From the NCBI GenBank assembly GCA_017458025.1, contig JAFTGG010000107.1, forward strand, positions 1 to 14,655: a stretch of 14,655 nt of DNA, written 5' to 3'. The notes beneath the pieces were generated by a model. The model saw only the letters and a program-made list of their open reading frames with translations, did no database searches and was not told the DNA's origin. This document shows positions 1-7,624 of this stretch, piece by piece. A program made the translations under genes and the position numbers. The stretch's first letter is position 1. Each line of letters starts with the position of its first letter. This DNA comes from Oscillospiraceae bacterium. Lineage in GTDB: Bacteria > Bacillota > Clostridia > Oscillospirales > Oscillospiraceae.

Positions 1-47
1 GTGTCGCGCAAATCGTTAAGATAAGATTCTCGCGACACGATTTTTTT
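1..47 (+). terminator. Intrinsic terminator, plus strand, at the window edge
   Basis: Arms GTGTCGCG (1-8) and CGCGACAC (31-38) pair perfectly. An inner AATC/GATT pair (11-14 with 25-28) extends the stem, and a run of seven T follows at 41-47. It would end transcription of a plus-strand gene lying left of the window. Read on the minus strand, an A-run precedes the same stem, so it could also stop read-through from the uronate operon whose last gene ends at 137. The stem may continue beyond base 1. Confidence 0.7.
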
Positions 48-136
48 GATTATTGTCATGAAAATATTATAGCGTATCACCGTAATGAGGTTACGTTTTT
101 ACGGAATTTCCAATCGCGTCGCCTCAGCCGGCCTCT

Positions 137-487
137 CTATTGCGGGAGGAAATCCTCGCGCATGGGGTTGAAGATATCGAGCAGCGCGCCCGCTTCGAGA
201 CAGGTACAGCCGTGGACGACGCCGTCCTCCTTGAGCAGCGTATCGCCTGAGCGCACAACGCGCGTCTCGCCGCCGATGGTGAACTCGAACGCGCCGGAGA
301 GGACGTAGGTGATCTGCGTGTGCGGATGAGAGTGCATTGCTCCGACAGCTCCGGCCTCGAAGGTATTCTCGACGCACATGAGACCATCGGTGTAGGCGAG
401 GATACGGCGCGTCACGCCTGCGCCGCCGCTCTGTGGCAGCGTATCGGCGTAGGGTACCCAGCGCTGGTGTTTTTCGGGAATCCTCAT
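137..487 (-). CDS. kdgF: Small cupin protein, KdgF-like (uronate linearisation)
   Basis: This 116-residue single-domain cupin is the last gene of the uronate operon. Cupin motif 1 is visible as G46-x5-H52-x-H54-x3-Q58-x6-G65, and motif 2 as G81 to H92. H52, H54, Q58 and H92 are the expected metal ligands; glutamine in place of the usual glutamate is also found in KdgF. KdgF proteins speed conversion of 4,5-unsaturated uronates, released by polysaccharide lyases, to the linear keto form, in the cytoplasm. The start has AGAGGA eight bases upstream. A 69-base gap with a strong hairpin separates it from uxuB. Small cupins are functionally diverse, so the KdgF role rests on the Gln ligand, the size and the operon. 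An auxiliary or regulatory sugar-acid cupin is the alternative. Confidence 0.72.
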   Translation of the reverse strand: MRIPEKHQRWVPYADTLPQSGGAGVTRRILAYTDGLMCVENTFEAGAVGAMHSHPHTQITYVLSGAFEFTIGGETRVVRSGDTLLKEDGVVHGCTCLEAGALLDIFNPMREDFLPQ

Positions 488-516
488 GGTATGGTTCCTC
501 TTTTCAACGAATATGC

Positions 517-545
517 AGAGGCGCGGGCGGTTCGCCCGCGCCTCT
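517..545 (-). repeat. GC-rich perfect hairpin between uxuB and the cupin gene
   Basis: Arms AGAGGCGCGGGCG (517-529) and CGCCCGCGCCTCT (533-545) are a perfect 13-bp inverted repeat with a 3-base loop, starting 12 bases after the uxuB stop. No U-run follows on either strand, so it is not a classic terminator. It may stabilise the upstream mRNA end or attenuate expression of the cupin gene. It shares the arm GGCGCGGG/CCCGCGCC with the hairpin at 5201-5230. Confidence 0.85.
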
Positions 546-556
546 ATGATTTGGAT

Positions 557-2176
557 TCAGTCGTTCAGATACTTCCTGAGCGTCGCGCGCACAGCGCCGG
601 AACCGGCAACCAGCTCGCGGAGCATACCGGTGATCTTTTCCGCGAGGCCGACCTCGACGAGGTTAGACGCAAAAATCACTTCATTAGAGAGGATCGGCTT
701 CAGCACCTCGTCCGTCACCGTTTCCGGCTTGCCAAGCTCCACGCCCGCGAGCTGCGTTTGCAGCGTTTCGAGCATCGGGTCGCTGCTGCACTCGAAGGGC
801 TTGCCCTCATCGTCCAGCGCCAGCAGGTAGCGCAGCCAGAGCGCGATGGCCAGCGGAATATAAGTGAGGCTCTTCGGGTCGAGATCGTCGCGGGCGACGT
901 AGCTCTTGATCGTCTCACCAAAGCGGATGGCGACCTTCTGGCTTGTATCCATCGCGATGCGCTGCGGCGTATCCGGCATGAACGGATTTGGCAAGCGCCG
1001 GTCAATGACCTCGTGGATAAAGTCCATCGGCTTGATGATGCCGGGGTCGGTCACGACAGGCATGCCCTCGACGTAGCCGATCTTCTCCACAAGCTTCCTG
1101 AGCTCCGGGTCGCGCATCTCCTGTGCGATGGTCTCGTAGCCGAGGATGCAGCCGGAGACCGCGAGCGCCGTGTGCAGCGGGTTGAGGCAGGTCGTGACCT
1201 TCATCTTCTCGACGTTGTTCACCGTGTCGCGGTCGGTGAAGTAGACGCCCGCCTTCTCCAGCGGCGGGCGGCCGTTGGGGAAGCGGTCCTCGATGACGAG
1301 GTACTGCGGCTTCTCGGCGTTGACGAACGCGGCGGTGTAGCCGCCCTTGCTCGTCACGGTGACGTTCACGTTCTCGATACCGAGCTTTTGAAGCTCGTCC
1401 GCGACGTTCTGCGCCGGACGCGGCGTGATCTTGTCGATCATCGTCCACGGGAACGAGACCTTCTCCTCGTCCTCGACCCAATCGACGAACGCCTGTGAAA
1501 CGAAGCCGTTTTCCAGCCACTTCTCCGCCATCGTCGTGACGCCCGCGCGAACCTTCGCGCCGTTGTGGGAGCAGTTGTCCGTGCTGACGACCGCCATCGG
1601 TGTGCCGCCCGCGTGGAAGCGTTCGAGCAGCAGCGACGCGACCTTGCTCATGGCGAGCTTGCCCTTATGCGGCCCCGCCGCAAAGTCCGCCTCCGCCAGC
1701 GCCGTGAACTTGCCGTCGATGCCGGTGAGGGCGTAGCCCTTCTCCGTAATGGTAAACGTGATGAGCTGGAGCGAAGGGTTGCGGAAAATTTCTTTTAAGC
1801 GCTCATAGTCCTCGGGGTACGCGGGATCGGCGCGCAGGCCGCCCGCCACGGTGCCGACGACAGTCTTCTCTAAATTGCCGTCCGGCATCAGCGTCACGAG
1901 GATGCTGAGGTTGTCATAGGGGGCATAGCTCGCCTCGACCATCTCGTAGTCGAAGGTCTCGGCGGTGTAGAGCCCGCCCTTGACCAGCCCCTGCTCGACG
2001 AGCGATTGCTGGAGCATGGCGTGGAACGCGCGGAACAGGCTGCCGGAGCCAAAGTGCACCCACGTCGGGTGCGCCGCGGTCTCGGCGTACATATCCTTCC
2101 AATCGAAGGAGGGCAGCTTGACGCAGATCTTCTCCCACGCCTCGCAGTTCTGGATGCTCTCGTAACTCAGCTTCAT
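557..2176 (-). CDS. uxuB: Fructuronate reductase / D-mannonate oxidoreductase
   Basis: This 539-residue protein belongs to the polyol-specific long-chain (mannitol) dehydrogenase family. It interconverts D-fructuronate and D-mannonate with NAD(H) in the cytoplasm. Visible signatures are the nucleotide-binding segment [11 protein letters not shown] (41-51), [10 protein letters not shown] (197-206), [11 protein letters not shown] (242-252), DRFPNGRPP (297-305) and the catalytic region K326...N332-x2-H335 ([10 protein letters not shown]). The Lys-Asn spacing is one residue longer than the classic K-x4-N-x2-H. Length exceeds E. coli UxuB (about 486) but is consistent with a longer Firmicute branch. 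The start at 2176 overlaps the uxuA stop as ATGA and has GGAGG ten bases upstream; a 12-residue in-frame extension to 2212 lies inside uxuA and is rejected. Pairing with uxuA makes the mannonate role likely; tagaturonate/altronate activity is the alternative. Confidence 0.9.
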   Translation of the reverse strand: MKLSYESIQNCEAWEKICVKLPSFDWKDMYAETAAHPTWVHFGSGSLFRAFHAMLQQSLVEQGLVKGGLYTAETFDYEMVEASYAPYDNLSILVTLMPDGNLEKTVVGTVAGGLRADPAYPEDYERLKEIFRNPSLQLITFTITEKGYALTGIDGKFTALAEADFAAGPHKGKLAMSKVASLLLERFHAGGTPMAVVSTDNCSHNGAKVRAGVTTMAEKWLENGFVSQAFVDWVEDEEKVSFPWTMIDKITPRPAQNVADELQKLGIENVNVTVTSKGGYTAAFVNAEKPQYLVIEDRFPNGRPPLEKAGVYFTDRDTVNNVEKMKVTTCLNPLHTALAVSGCILGYETIAQEMRDPELRKLVEKIGYVEGMPVVTDPGIIKPMDFIHEVIDRRLPNPFMPDTPQRIAMDTSQKVAIRFGETIKSYVARDDLDPKSLTYIPLAIALWLRYLLALDDEGKPFECSSDPMLETLQTQLAGVELGKPETVTDEVLKPILSNEVIFASNLVEVGLAEKITGMLRELVAGSGAVRATLRKYLND

Positions 2177-3258
2177 TTCTTCTGACCCTCCATCTTGCAG
2201 ATCGCTTCCCACAGGCCGTTGATGTAGGTCGCGCCGAGCGCGCGGTCATAAAGGCCGTAGCCGGGGCGTCCGACCTCGCCCCAGATCATGCGGCCGTGGT
2301 CGGGGCGAATATAGGTATCGGGGCAGGTGTCGTAGACCGCCTTCATGATCTCGAACAGGTCGAGGTCGCCGGTCTCTGAAAGGTGCGCCGCCTCGCGGAA
2401 CTTGTGATAGCCGAGGTACTTGACGTTGCGGACGTGCAGGCAGCCGATGCGATTCATCTCGCCGAAGTGGCGGATGATGGCGGGGATGTCGTTGTCGGGA
2501 TTCGAGCCGAGGGAGCCGGTGCACAGGCAGACGGTATTGCTCGGGGAATCGTGCAGCTTTACGATCTTATCGAAATCGTCCTGCGAATGCGCGATGCGCG
2601 GCAGGCCGAAGATCGGCCACGCGGGATCGTCGGGATGGCAGGCCATCACGACGCCGCACTCCTCGCAGGTCGGGATGATGCCGTCGAGGAAGTATTTGTA
2701 GTTCGCGCGCAGGTCGTCCGGCGTGATGGACTTGTAGCGTTCCAGCGTCGTCTCCAGCTCGGCGAGGCGCTCCGGCTCCCAGCCGGGCAGCGTGAAGCCG
2801 TTGGTGTTTTCCAGCGTGCTTCTGACCAGCTCCACCGGCCCCATGTCGCCCAGCTCCGCCTCGTCGTAGTACAGGCTGTTGGAGCCGTCCTCCGGGATGA
2901 CGCGGGCAAGGTCGGTGCGCAGCCAGTCGAACACCGGCATGAAGTTGTAGACGATGACCTTGACGCCGTACTTTGCGAGGTTGCGGATGGTAACGCGATA
3001 GTTCTCGATATACTCATCGCGGGTCGGGAGCCCCATCTTGATGTCCTCGTGGACGTTGACGGACTCGATGACCTCGCACTCCAGCCCCGCGGCGTGGACC
3101 TCGTCGATGTATGCCTTGATCTCGTCCTCGGTCCAGACGTCGCCCGCGGGCTTATAGTCGAGAAAACCCATCAGGCCGCTCATGCCGGGGATCTGCTTGA
3201 TCTGCTGCAAAGTGACGCTGTCGCTTTTGGAGCCGTACCAGCGGAATGTCATTTTCAT
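2173..3258 (-). CDS. uxuA: Mannonate dehydratase
   Basis: This 361-residue enzyme dehydrates D-mannonate to 2-keto-3-deoxy-D-gluconate, the key step of glucuronate breakdown. Its length matches the short Gram-positive UxuA form rather than the 394-residue E. coli form. Family motifs run in order: FRWYG (5-9), [11 protein letters not shown] (64-74), YNFMPVFDW (104-112), [16 protein letters not shown] (207-222), CTGSLG (246-251), LHVRN (274-278), [11 protein letters not shown] (318-328) and [19 protein letters not shown] (334-352). H208, C246, H275 and D320 are the expected divalent metal ligands. The start has AAGGAG nine or ten bases upstream. It lies 22 bases after dctM and overlaps uxuB by four bases, so translation of the two enzymes is probably coupled. 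Confidence 0.96.
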   Translation of the reverse strand: MKMTFRWYGSKSDSVTLQQIKQIPGMSGLMGFLDYKPAGDVWTEDEIKAYIDEVHAAGLECEVIESVNVHEDIKMGLPTRDEYIENYRVTIRNLAKYGVKVIVYNFMPVFDWLRTDLARVIPEDGSNSLYYDEAELGDMGPVELVRSTLENTNGFTLPGWEPERLAELETTLERYKSITPDDLRANYKYFLDGIIPTCEECGVVMACHPDDPAWPIFGLPRIAHSQDDFDKIVKLHDSPSNTVCLCTGSLGSNPDNDIPAIIRHFGEMNRIGCLHVRNVKYLGYHKFREAAHLSETGDLDLFEIMKAVYDTCPDTYIRPDHGRMIWGEVGRPGYGLYDRALGATYINGLWEAICKMEGQKK

Positions 3259-3280
3259 AGCGAAATACTCCTTTTCAAAG

Positions 3281-4600
3281 TCAGCCGCCGAGCACGGGGA
3301 CGTAGCCGCCCCAGACCTTCGGCAGCAGCAGGCTGATGTCGGGGATGAACGAAATCAGCAGCAGCGTCGCGATCATGCAGAGGTAGAACGGCAGCGTCGC
3401 CTTGACGACCTTCTCCATCGGGAGCTTGGCGACGGCGGAGCCGATGAACAGCACCGCGCCGACCGGCGGGGTCAGCAGGCCGATACCGCAGTTGAGCACG
3501 ACCATGATGCCGAACTGCACGGGGTCGAGCCCGCAGTACTGCGTCGCGATCGGGAGCAGGATGGGCGTCGCGATCAGGATGATCGGCGCCATATCCATGA
3601 TGCAGCCGAGGATAAGCAGGATGAGGTTGATGAGCAGGATCAGCACGACGCGGTTGTCCGTGACGCTGATGATCGCCTTGGCGGCGAGGTCGGGGACGTG
3701 CAGCATCGTGAGGCAGTTGCCGAACACGGCGGAGGTCGCGATCAGGATGAGCACGATGGCGAGGGTGTTGACGCACTCGTCCAGCGCCTTCCAAACGCCC
3801 TTCCAATCAAGGCCCTTGTAGATGAACACGGACACGAGCAGCGAATAGATGACCGCGATGGCGGCGGACTCGGTCGCCGTGAACGCGCCGCCGACGACGC
3901 CGACGACCACGATGATGATTGCGGCGAGCGCCCAGAACGAGGTGCCGAGCTGCTTGAAGAAGTTGATGATGTTGAATTTCTCACCCTTCGGATAATTGCG
4001 TTTAACGGAGATGATGTACGAGCCGACCATCAGCGTGACGGCGAGCAGCGCGCCGGGCAGATAGCCCGCGAGGAACAGGCTGCCGACGGAGATGCCGCCC
4101 GCGGTCATGGCGTAGATGACCATGTTGTGGCTCGGCGGGACGAGCAGGCCCTCGCAGGACGACGTGATCGTGACGGCGGTGGAGAAGTCGCGGTCATAAC
4201 CCTGATCCTCCATCATCGGGATGAGGATGGAACCGAGGGACGCGGTGTCCGCCGACGCGGAGCCGGAAATGCCGCCGAAGAAGTAGGACGCGACGAAGTT
4301 GACCATCGCGAGGCCGCCGCGCATCCAGCCGACCAGCGCGTTTGCCAGCGCGATCAGCTTGTCGGAGAAGCCGCCGCTGCCCATCAGCACGCCCATCGTG
4401 ATGAAGAACGGCACCGCCATCAGCGAGAACGAGCTGATGCCCTTGACCATAAGCCGGCAGACGTCGGAGAGGCTGCTGCCCTGCACGAGCAGGCAGAATA
4501 CGGAGGAGAGGCCCACCGCGTAGGCGATGGGAAAGCGCAGAAAGATCATCAGGGCAAAGGAACCCAGAAGCACCAAAATGGCCAAAGACTGAACAGACAT
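3281..4600 (-). CDS. dctM: TRAP transporter large permease (DctM family)
   Basis: This 439-residue, highly hydrophobic protein of a dozen or so membrane segments is the ion-coupled translocation subunit of a TRAP transporter. DctM landmarks are clear: [15 protein letters not shown] (109-123), the VPP turn near 154-156, [18 protein letters not shown] (237-254), [18 protein letters not shown] (333-350) and [15 protein letters not shown] (371-385), the paired conserved loops of the two halves. The start codon overlaps the dctQ stop as TAATG, with GGAGG a few bases upstream inside dctQ, so the two permease subunits should be made together. Location upstream of uxuA and uxuB points to a hexuronate or aldonate substrate; the permease sequence alone does not tell which. 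Confidence 0.95.
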   Translation of the reverse strand: MSVQSLAILVLLGSFALMIFLRFPIAYAVGLSSVFCLLVQGSSLSDVCRLMVKGISSFSLMAVPFFITMGVLMGSGGFSDKLIALANALVGWMRGGLAMVNFVASYFFGGISGSASADTASLGSILIPMMEDQGYDRDFSTAVTITSSCEGLLVPPSHNMVIYAMTAGGISVGSLFLAGYLPGALLAVTLMVGSYIISVKRNYPKGEKFNIINFFKQLGTSFWALAAIIIVVVGVVGGAFTATESAAIAVIYSLLVSVFIYKGLDWKGVWKALDECVNTLAIVLILIATSAVFGNCLTMLHVPDLAAKAIISVTDNRVVLILLINLILLILGCIMDMAPIILIATPILLPIATQYCGLDPVQFGIMVVLNCGIGLLTPPVGAVLFIGSAVAKLPMEKVVKATLPFYLCMIATLLLISFIPDISLLLPKVWGGYVPVLGG

Positions 4601-5163
4601 TACGCTTCCTCCTCCTTCACAAAGAACTTTTTGACGTTGTTGAACAGGGATTCGAGCTCAAACACGATCATGGCGACGCCCGCCAGAGGCACGGGGAAGT
4701 ACATCCAGAAGCGGCTGAGCGTCGGCAGCGACACATAGGTGCCGCGCGAACCGATGGTCGTGGCGTACTGCCAGCCGACCACCAGCATGATGACGCCGAG
4801 GGCGAGCACCGCAACGTCCGCGAGGACGTCGAGGATCATGATGCACTTTTTCGGCAGATAGCGGTCGAACGCGGTCATGCGGATGTGCGCGCCGCGGCGG
4901 ATCGCCAGCGCCGCGGAGAGCACCGCCATATAGCTCATGGCGGTCAAAACCATTTCCTCCGTCCACGACGGATCGGTGATGACGGACAGGAACGAGAGCG
5001 CGGGAACGTTTCGCGAAAGCTGCTGGCAGTAGCGGCCGAGCACGGCGTAGGAGGTGATCAGGATATCCGCGACGAGCAGGATCTTGCAGATAAAGAGAAA
5101 CACCTTATAAACCACATCGTATGCCGGCTTGATCTTATCCAGCGCGGTAAAGAATTTCGGCAT
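4600..5163 (-). CDS. dctQ: TRAP transporter small permease (DctQ family)
   Basis: This 187-residue protein has four membrane segments, at roughly 18-44, 70-88, 107-133 and 151-172. The conserved DctQ signature appears as WTEE (67-70) followed by the second helix and RRGAHIRM (89-96). DctQ associates with DctM and helps dock the binding protein. The start has AAGGAG seven bases upstream. Between the dctP stop and this start lie about 100 bases with a 13-bp GC hairpin, so permease and binding protein levels may be set separately. Confidence 0.93.
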   Translation of the reverse strand: MPKFFTALDKIKPAYDVVYKVFLFICKILLVADILITSYAVLGRYCQQLSRNVPALSFLSVITDPSWTEEMVLTAMSYMAVLSAALAIRRGAHIRMTAFDRYLPKKCIMILDVLADVAVLALGVIMLVVGWQYATTIGSRGTYVSLPTLSRFWMYFPVPLAGVAMIVFELESLFNNVKKFFVKEEEA

Positions 5164-5200
5164 GATTTTCTCCTTAACACGATTTTTATTGAGATAGGTT

Positions 5201-5230
5201 GGGAGGGCGCGGGCTTACCCGCGCCCTCCC
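5201..5230 (-). repeat. GC-rich perfect hairpin between dctP and dctQ
   Basis: Arms GGGAGGGCGCGGG (5201-5213) and CCCGCGCCCTCCC (5218-5230) form a perfect 13-bp stem around a 4-base loop, midway between the dctP stop and the dctQ start. In the transcribed direction AACCUAUCUC follows, not a U-run. An mRNA 3'-end stabiliser or partial processing site that raises binding protein over permease fits a TRAP operon. A dispersed palindromic repeat is the other reading, since its core recurs at 517-545. Confidence 0.85.
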
Positions 5231-5266
5231 GGTGCCGGAGCAAAAATATAGGAAATGTAGGAAAGC

Positions 5267-6361
5267 TTACTTGAGCGCCTGAATCTGGTCGTACAGACCG
5301 CCCAGATCGCCGGTGGTATACTGGGAGACGACGTCTTGAACCGCCGCGACCCAAGGAGCCTTGTCGGGCACGTCGATGACGTTGACGCCGCTGGCCTTCA
5401 GACCGTCGAGAACCTCCTGCTCGGCGCCTTCGACATACTGCTGGTTGAACTGCTGCGCATAGGCGGCGGCCTCCATGATGACGGCCTGCTGGGCTTCGGT
5501 CAGCTTGTTCCAGCCGTTGTCGGTGATGATGACCTGGATCGCGCCGAGGGTGTGGCCGTCGAGGATCAGGTTCGGGGCGACCTCGTCGAACGCGTTGGAC
5601 TTATAGTTGCCGATGGGCTGCTCCGCGCCGTCGCAGACGCCGGAGTTCAGGGCGCTGTAAAGCTCGCCGAAGGAGACGACCGTCGGGGACGCGCCGAGGC
5701 CATTGACCAGGCCGTTCATGATCGGGTCGTTGGACACGCGCAGCTTGAGGCCCTTGAGGTCGTCGATGCCGGAGATCGTGTCACGGGTGAAGAAGTGGCG
5801 GAAGCCCTCCTCGCCGAAGAAGATGCCGCGGACGGGGAGACCCAGCTCCTGCGGCTCGTTCAGGAACTCCTGCGCGAGAGCGCCGCTGTTGGCGAAGTTC
5901 CAGAAATGCTCGCGGCTCTCAAACACGAACGGGAGCGTGCAGAGCACGGTCTTCTGGACGCCGTAGGAGTTCAGCGCGAACACGGAAATACGCGCGATGT
6001 CGATCTGGTTGGAGCCGGACATGACGGAGTCGAGCACGTCGTTCTCGGCGCCGAGGACGCCGCCGGCCTGAATGTCGATGGTGACGCTGCCGCCGGAGAG
6101 CTCCTCGACCTTCTCCTTAAACGCGGTGCCGACCTGGCCGATGATGGAGTCGATGGGGTTGACCTCAGCGTAAACGAGCGTGACCTTGGGGTCGTTCGCG
6201 ACGTTGCTGGTGTCGGTGTTCTCCGCGCTGGGAGTGGGCGCGGGCGCGGCGGTCGTGGTGCTGTTGCTGCCGGAGCCGCTGCCGCTCGAGCTGCCGCCGC
6301 CGCAGGCCGCGAGGGCAAATACCATAGCCAGAGCGAGCACAAGGGAAAGCGCTTTCTTCAT
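5267..6361 (-). CDS. dctP: TRAP transporter substrate-binding lipoprotein (DctP family)
   Basis: This 364-residue lipoprotein captures the substrate outside the membrane for DctQM. It has a signal peptide with lipobox LAAC (17-20; C20 lipidated), a Gly/Ser/Thr/Pro-rich linker (about 21-56) and a DctP fold. Family landmarks are GGVLGAENDVLDSVMSG (100-116), GLKLRVSN (204-211; R208 is the conserved carboxylate-binding arginine) and GELYSALNSGVCDGAEQP (232-249). The start at 6361 is chosen because AGGAGG lies eight bases upstream; an in-frame TTG two codons earlier is only two bases from that site. It is first in the uronate operon. Ligand is inferred from uxuA and uxuB: glucuronate, fructuronate, galacturonate or mannonate. 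A palindrome resembling a CcpA site covers codons 2-6. Confidence 0.93.
   Translation of the reverse strand: MKKALSLVLALAMVFALAACGGGSSSGSGSGSNSTTTAAPAPTPSAENTDTSNVANDPKVTLVYAEVNPIDSIIGQVGTAFKEKVEELSGGSVTIDIQAGGVLGAENDVLDSVMSGSNQIDIARISVFALNSYGVQKTVLCTLPFVFESREHFWNFANSGALAQEFLNEPQELGLPVRGIFFGEEGFRHFFTRDTISGIDDLKGLKLRVSNDPIMNGLVNGLGASPTVVSFGELYSALNSGVCDGAEQPIGNYKSNAFDEVAPNLILDGHTLGAIQVIITDNGWNKLTEAQQAVIMEAAAYAQQFNQQYVEGAEQEVLDGLKASGVNVIDVPDKAPWVAAVQDVVSQYTTGDLGGLYDQIQALK
6345..6356. promoter_or_regulatory. Possible CcpA (cre-like) operator at the start of dctP
   Basis: GAAAGCGCTTTC is a perfect 12-bp palindrome. With its flanks it matches 12 of 14 positions of the strong cre form TGAAAGCGCTTTCA. 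It lies about 80 bases downstream of the predicted transcription start, where bound CcpA could act as a roadblock. The same bases encode Lys-Lys-Ala-Leu-Ser of a common lipoprotein signal peptide, so chance is a real alternative. Confidence 0.4.
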
Positions 6362-6388
6362 GTTCAAATCCTCCTATTTTTCTGTTTC

Positions 6389-6415
6389 GGCCTCTGTCAG
6401 AGACCCGGCGCGCCG
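6389..6415. promoter_or_regulatory. Adjacent palindromes in the dctP leader
   Basis: GGCCTCTGTCAGAGACC (6389-6405) is a 17-bp near-palindrome with one mismatched pair, followed directly by the perfect palindrome CGGCGCGCCG (6406-6415). Both lie between the predicted dctP start of transcription and its ribosome binding site. They could be a repressor operator, for example for a GntR/LacI-type uronate regulator, or leader hairpins. No regulator is identified. Confidence 0.35.
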
Positions 6416-6439
6416 TGCGGCATGCCTTTGTTGCATTCG

Positions 6440-6468
6440 ACTATAGCAAGGGAAGCCGCGAGATACAA
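6440..6468 (-). promoter_or_regulatory. Predicted promoter of the TRAP/uronate operon
   Basis: On the minus strand a -35-like TTGTAT (6468-6463), a 17-base spacer and TATAGT (6445-6440) form a sigma-A-type promoter, helped by a TGC extended -10. Transcription should start near 6433, giving a leader of about 70 bases before dctP. The -35 box is weak, as expected of a promoter needing an activator such as the AraC-type regulator encoded upstream. The AT-rich DNA at about 6469-6505 is the natural place for its binding site. Confidence 0.6.
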
Positions 6469-6504
6469 GAGGTTTCAAAATTTGTACTATCAATCCAAAA
6501 AAAT

Positions 6505-6551
6505 TGAAAAACAAAGCCGCATCCCGCCGATACGCGGCAAATGCGGCTTTG
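6505..6551 (-). terminator. Intrinsic terminator of the sensor operon
   Basis: On the minus strand the arms CAAAGCCGCAT (6551-6541) and ATGCGGCTTTG (6522-6512) enclose a second GCCG/CGGC stem, and a T-run (TTTTT, then a further stretch of seven T about five bases on) follows. It lies about 75 bases after the stop of the second binding-protein gene. It separates the sensor operon from the TRAP/uronate operon that starts just downstream on the same strand. Confidence 0.88.
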
Positions 6552-6625
6552 AAAATGCAAAAAATGTTTTGTCCGACTTGCACAAAATAATGGAGCGGGA
6601 TTTGTTCCAAAATGACAAAGAAATG

Positions 6626-7624
6626 TCAGCTTTCCCGGATGCGTTCAATCAACGCGCGGGTCTCCTCCGAATAGCTGTCATACATCGGCTGGATGGCCTG
6701 TCGAAATTTCTCGCGTTCGGCGGCGCTGAGCCGGGTGACGACGCAGCCGTAGCCGCGTACCAGCTCCTCGGATTCAGTCTCCCGCGCCTGCCAGAGCTCA
6801 CGCTCGTAGACGGCACATTCCTGCGCGCATTGGCGCAGGATATCGACGTAGCCCTCATCCAGCGCGGCGAGCTTGTCCAGCGCGATGCTGCTGATGACCT
6901 GCACCTCCGGCAGGCGGGAGTGTCCGTCGAGCAGGTAGTACGGCGCGGCCTCAAAGTGGCCGGAGGACTCGTAGCTCGGCCAATTGTTCTCCGCGCCGTC
7001 GATCTGGTCGGTCTGCAGCGCCGAATAGACTCCGCCGTAGGGGATCTGCATCGGCGTCGCGCCCCAGAGGCGGATCATGCGGCTCATAAAGGTCGACTCC
7101 TGCACGCGGATGCGCATGCCGGACAAATCCTCCAATGTGTGAACGGGGCTGGTGGTGTAGAAATTCCTCGCGCCCGCGTCGAACCAGCTCAGGCCCACCG
7201 CGCCCGCGGATTGGATATCACCGAGCAGCTCGTCGCCAATCTCGCCGTCCAGCACGCGCCACATATGAGCCGAGTCCTGAAACAGATACGGCAGTTGGAG
7301 GATCTCCGCCTCCGGAACAAACTGCGCCAGCGTGCCGGTGGAAATACGGCCCATGTCGACGCCGCCGAACTGCATCTGTTCAAAGACGCTGACCTCGTCG
7401 CCGAGGACACCGTCGGAAAACACGCGGATGCAGACCTTGCCGTCCGTCCGCTCCTCGACGAGCTGCGCGAAATACTCCGCCGCCACCGTGGTCGGATAGC
7501 CCTCCGGCTGGTTGTCCGCATAGCGGAAGATCACGTCGGGGACGGCCTCCTCGTCCTTCGCGCCGCAGCCGGCGAGCAGCAAAACGCACAGCGCCGCGAG
7601 CAAAACCACATGCAGGCGCTTCAT
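6626..7624 (-). CDS. Orphan TRAP-family binding lipoprotein linked to a two-component system
   Basis: This 332-residue protein is a second DctP-type lipoprotein: signal peptide with lipobox LAGC (17-20), then DGVLGDEVSVFEQMQFGGVD (71-90), GMRIRVQES (169-177; R173 is the conserved ligand arginine) and GVYSALQTDQIDGAENNWPSY (198-218). Ligand-binding features look intact. No permease genes accompany it. Its start overlaps the stop of the response regulator gene as ATGA (AGAGGG just upstream), and a terminator follows, so it is the third gene of a kinase-regulator-binding protein operon. A role as extracytoplasmic sensor delivering the ligand signal to the kinase is inferred by analogy to known systems such as XylFII-LytS and TorT-TorS. 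It could instead be an alternative binding protein for the DctQM permease. A long in-frame extension to 8107 is antisense-like noise inside the regulator gene. Confidence 0.88.
   Translation of the reverse strand: MKRLHVVLLAALCVLLLAGCGAKDEEAVPDVIFRYADNQPEGYPTTVAAEYFAQLVEERTDGKVCIRVFSDGVLGDEVSVFEQMQFGGVDMGRISTGTLAQFVPEAEILQLPYLFQDSAHMWRVLDGEIGDELLGDIQSAGAVGLSWFDAGARNFYTTSPVHTLEDLSGMRIRVQESTFMSRMIRLWGATPMQIPYGGVYSALQTDQIDGAENNWPSYESSGHFEAAPYYLLDGHSRLPEVQVISSIALDKLAALDEGYVDILRQCAQECAVYERELWQARETESEELVRGYGCVVTRLSAAEREKFRQAIQPMYDSYSEETRALIERIRES

Noticed and set aside
66..94. Minus-strand TATAAT (71-66) as a leftward promoter
   Set aside because: The matching -35 position reads GTAACC, and a terminator hairpin lies directly downstream at 1-38, so there is no supported transcript.
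80..104. Short CCGTAA/TTACGG and CGTAA/TTACG stems with a following TTTTT
   Set aside because: Five- to six-bp AT-rich stems in AT-rich DNA next to a much stronger terminator are not convincing alone.
320..1498. 392-codon plus-strand open frame
   Set aside because: It is antisense to uxuB and the cupin gene, both supported by motifs and operon spacing.
3182..4738. 518-codon plus-strand open frame
   Set aside because: It is antisense to dctM and parts of uxuA and dctQ. Its His/Asp/Arg-rich product has no domain pattern.
6362..6367. In-frame TTG start two codons upstream of dctP
   Set aside because: It would lie only two bases from the AGGAGG site. The ATG at 6361 has ideal eight-base spacing.
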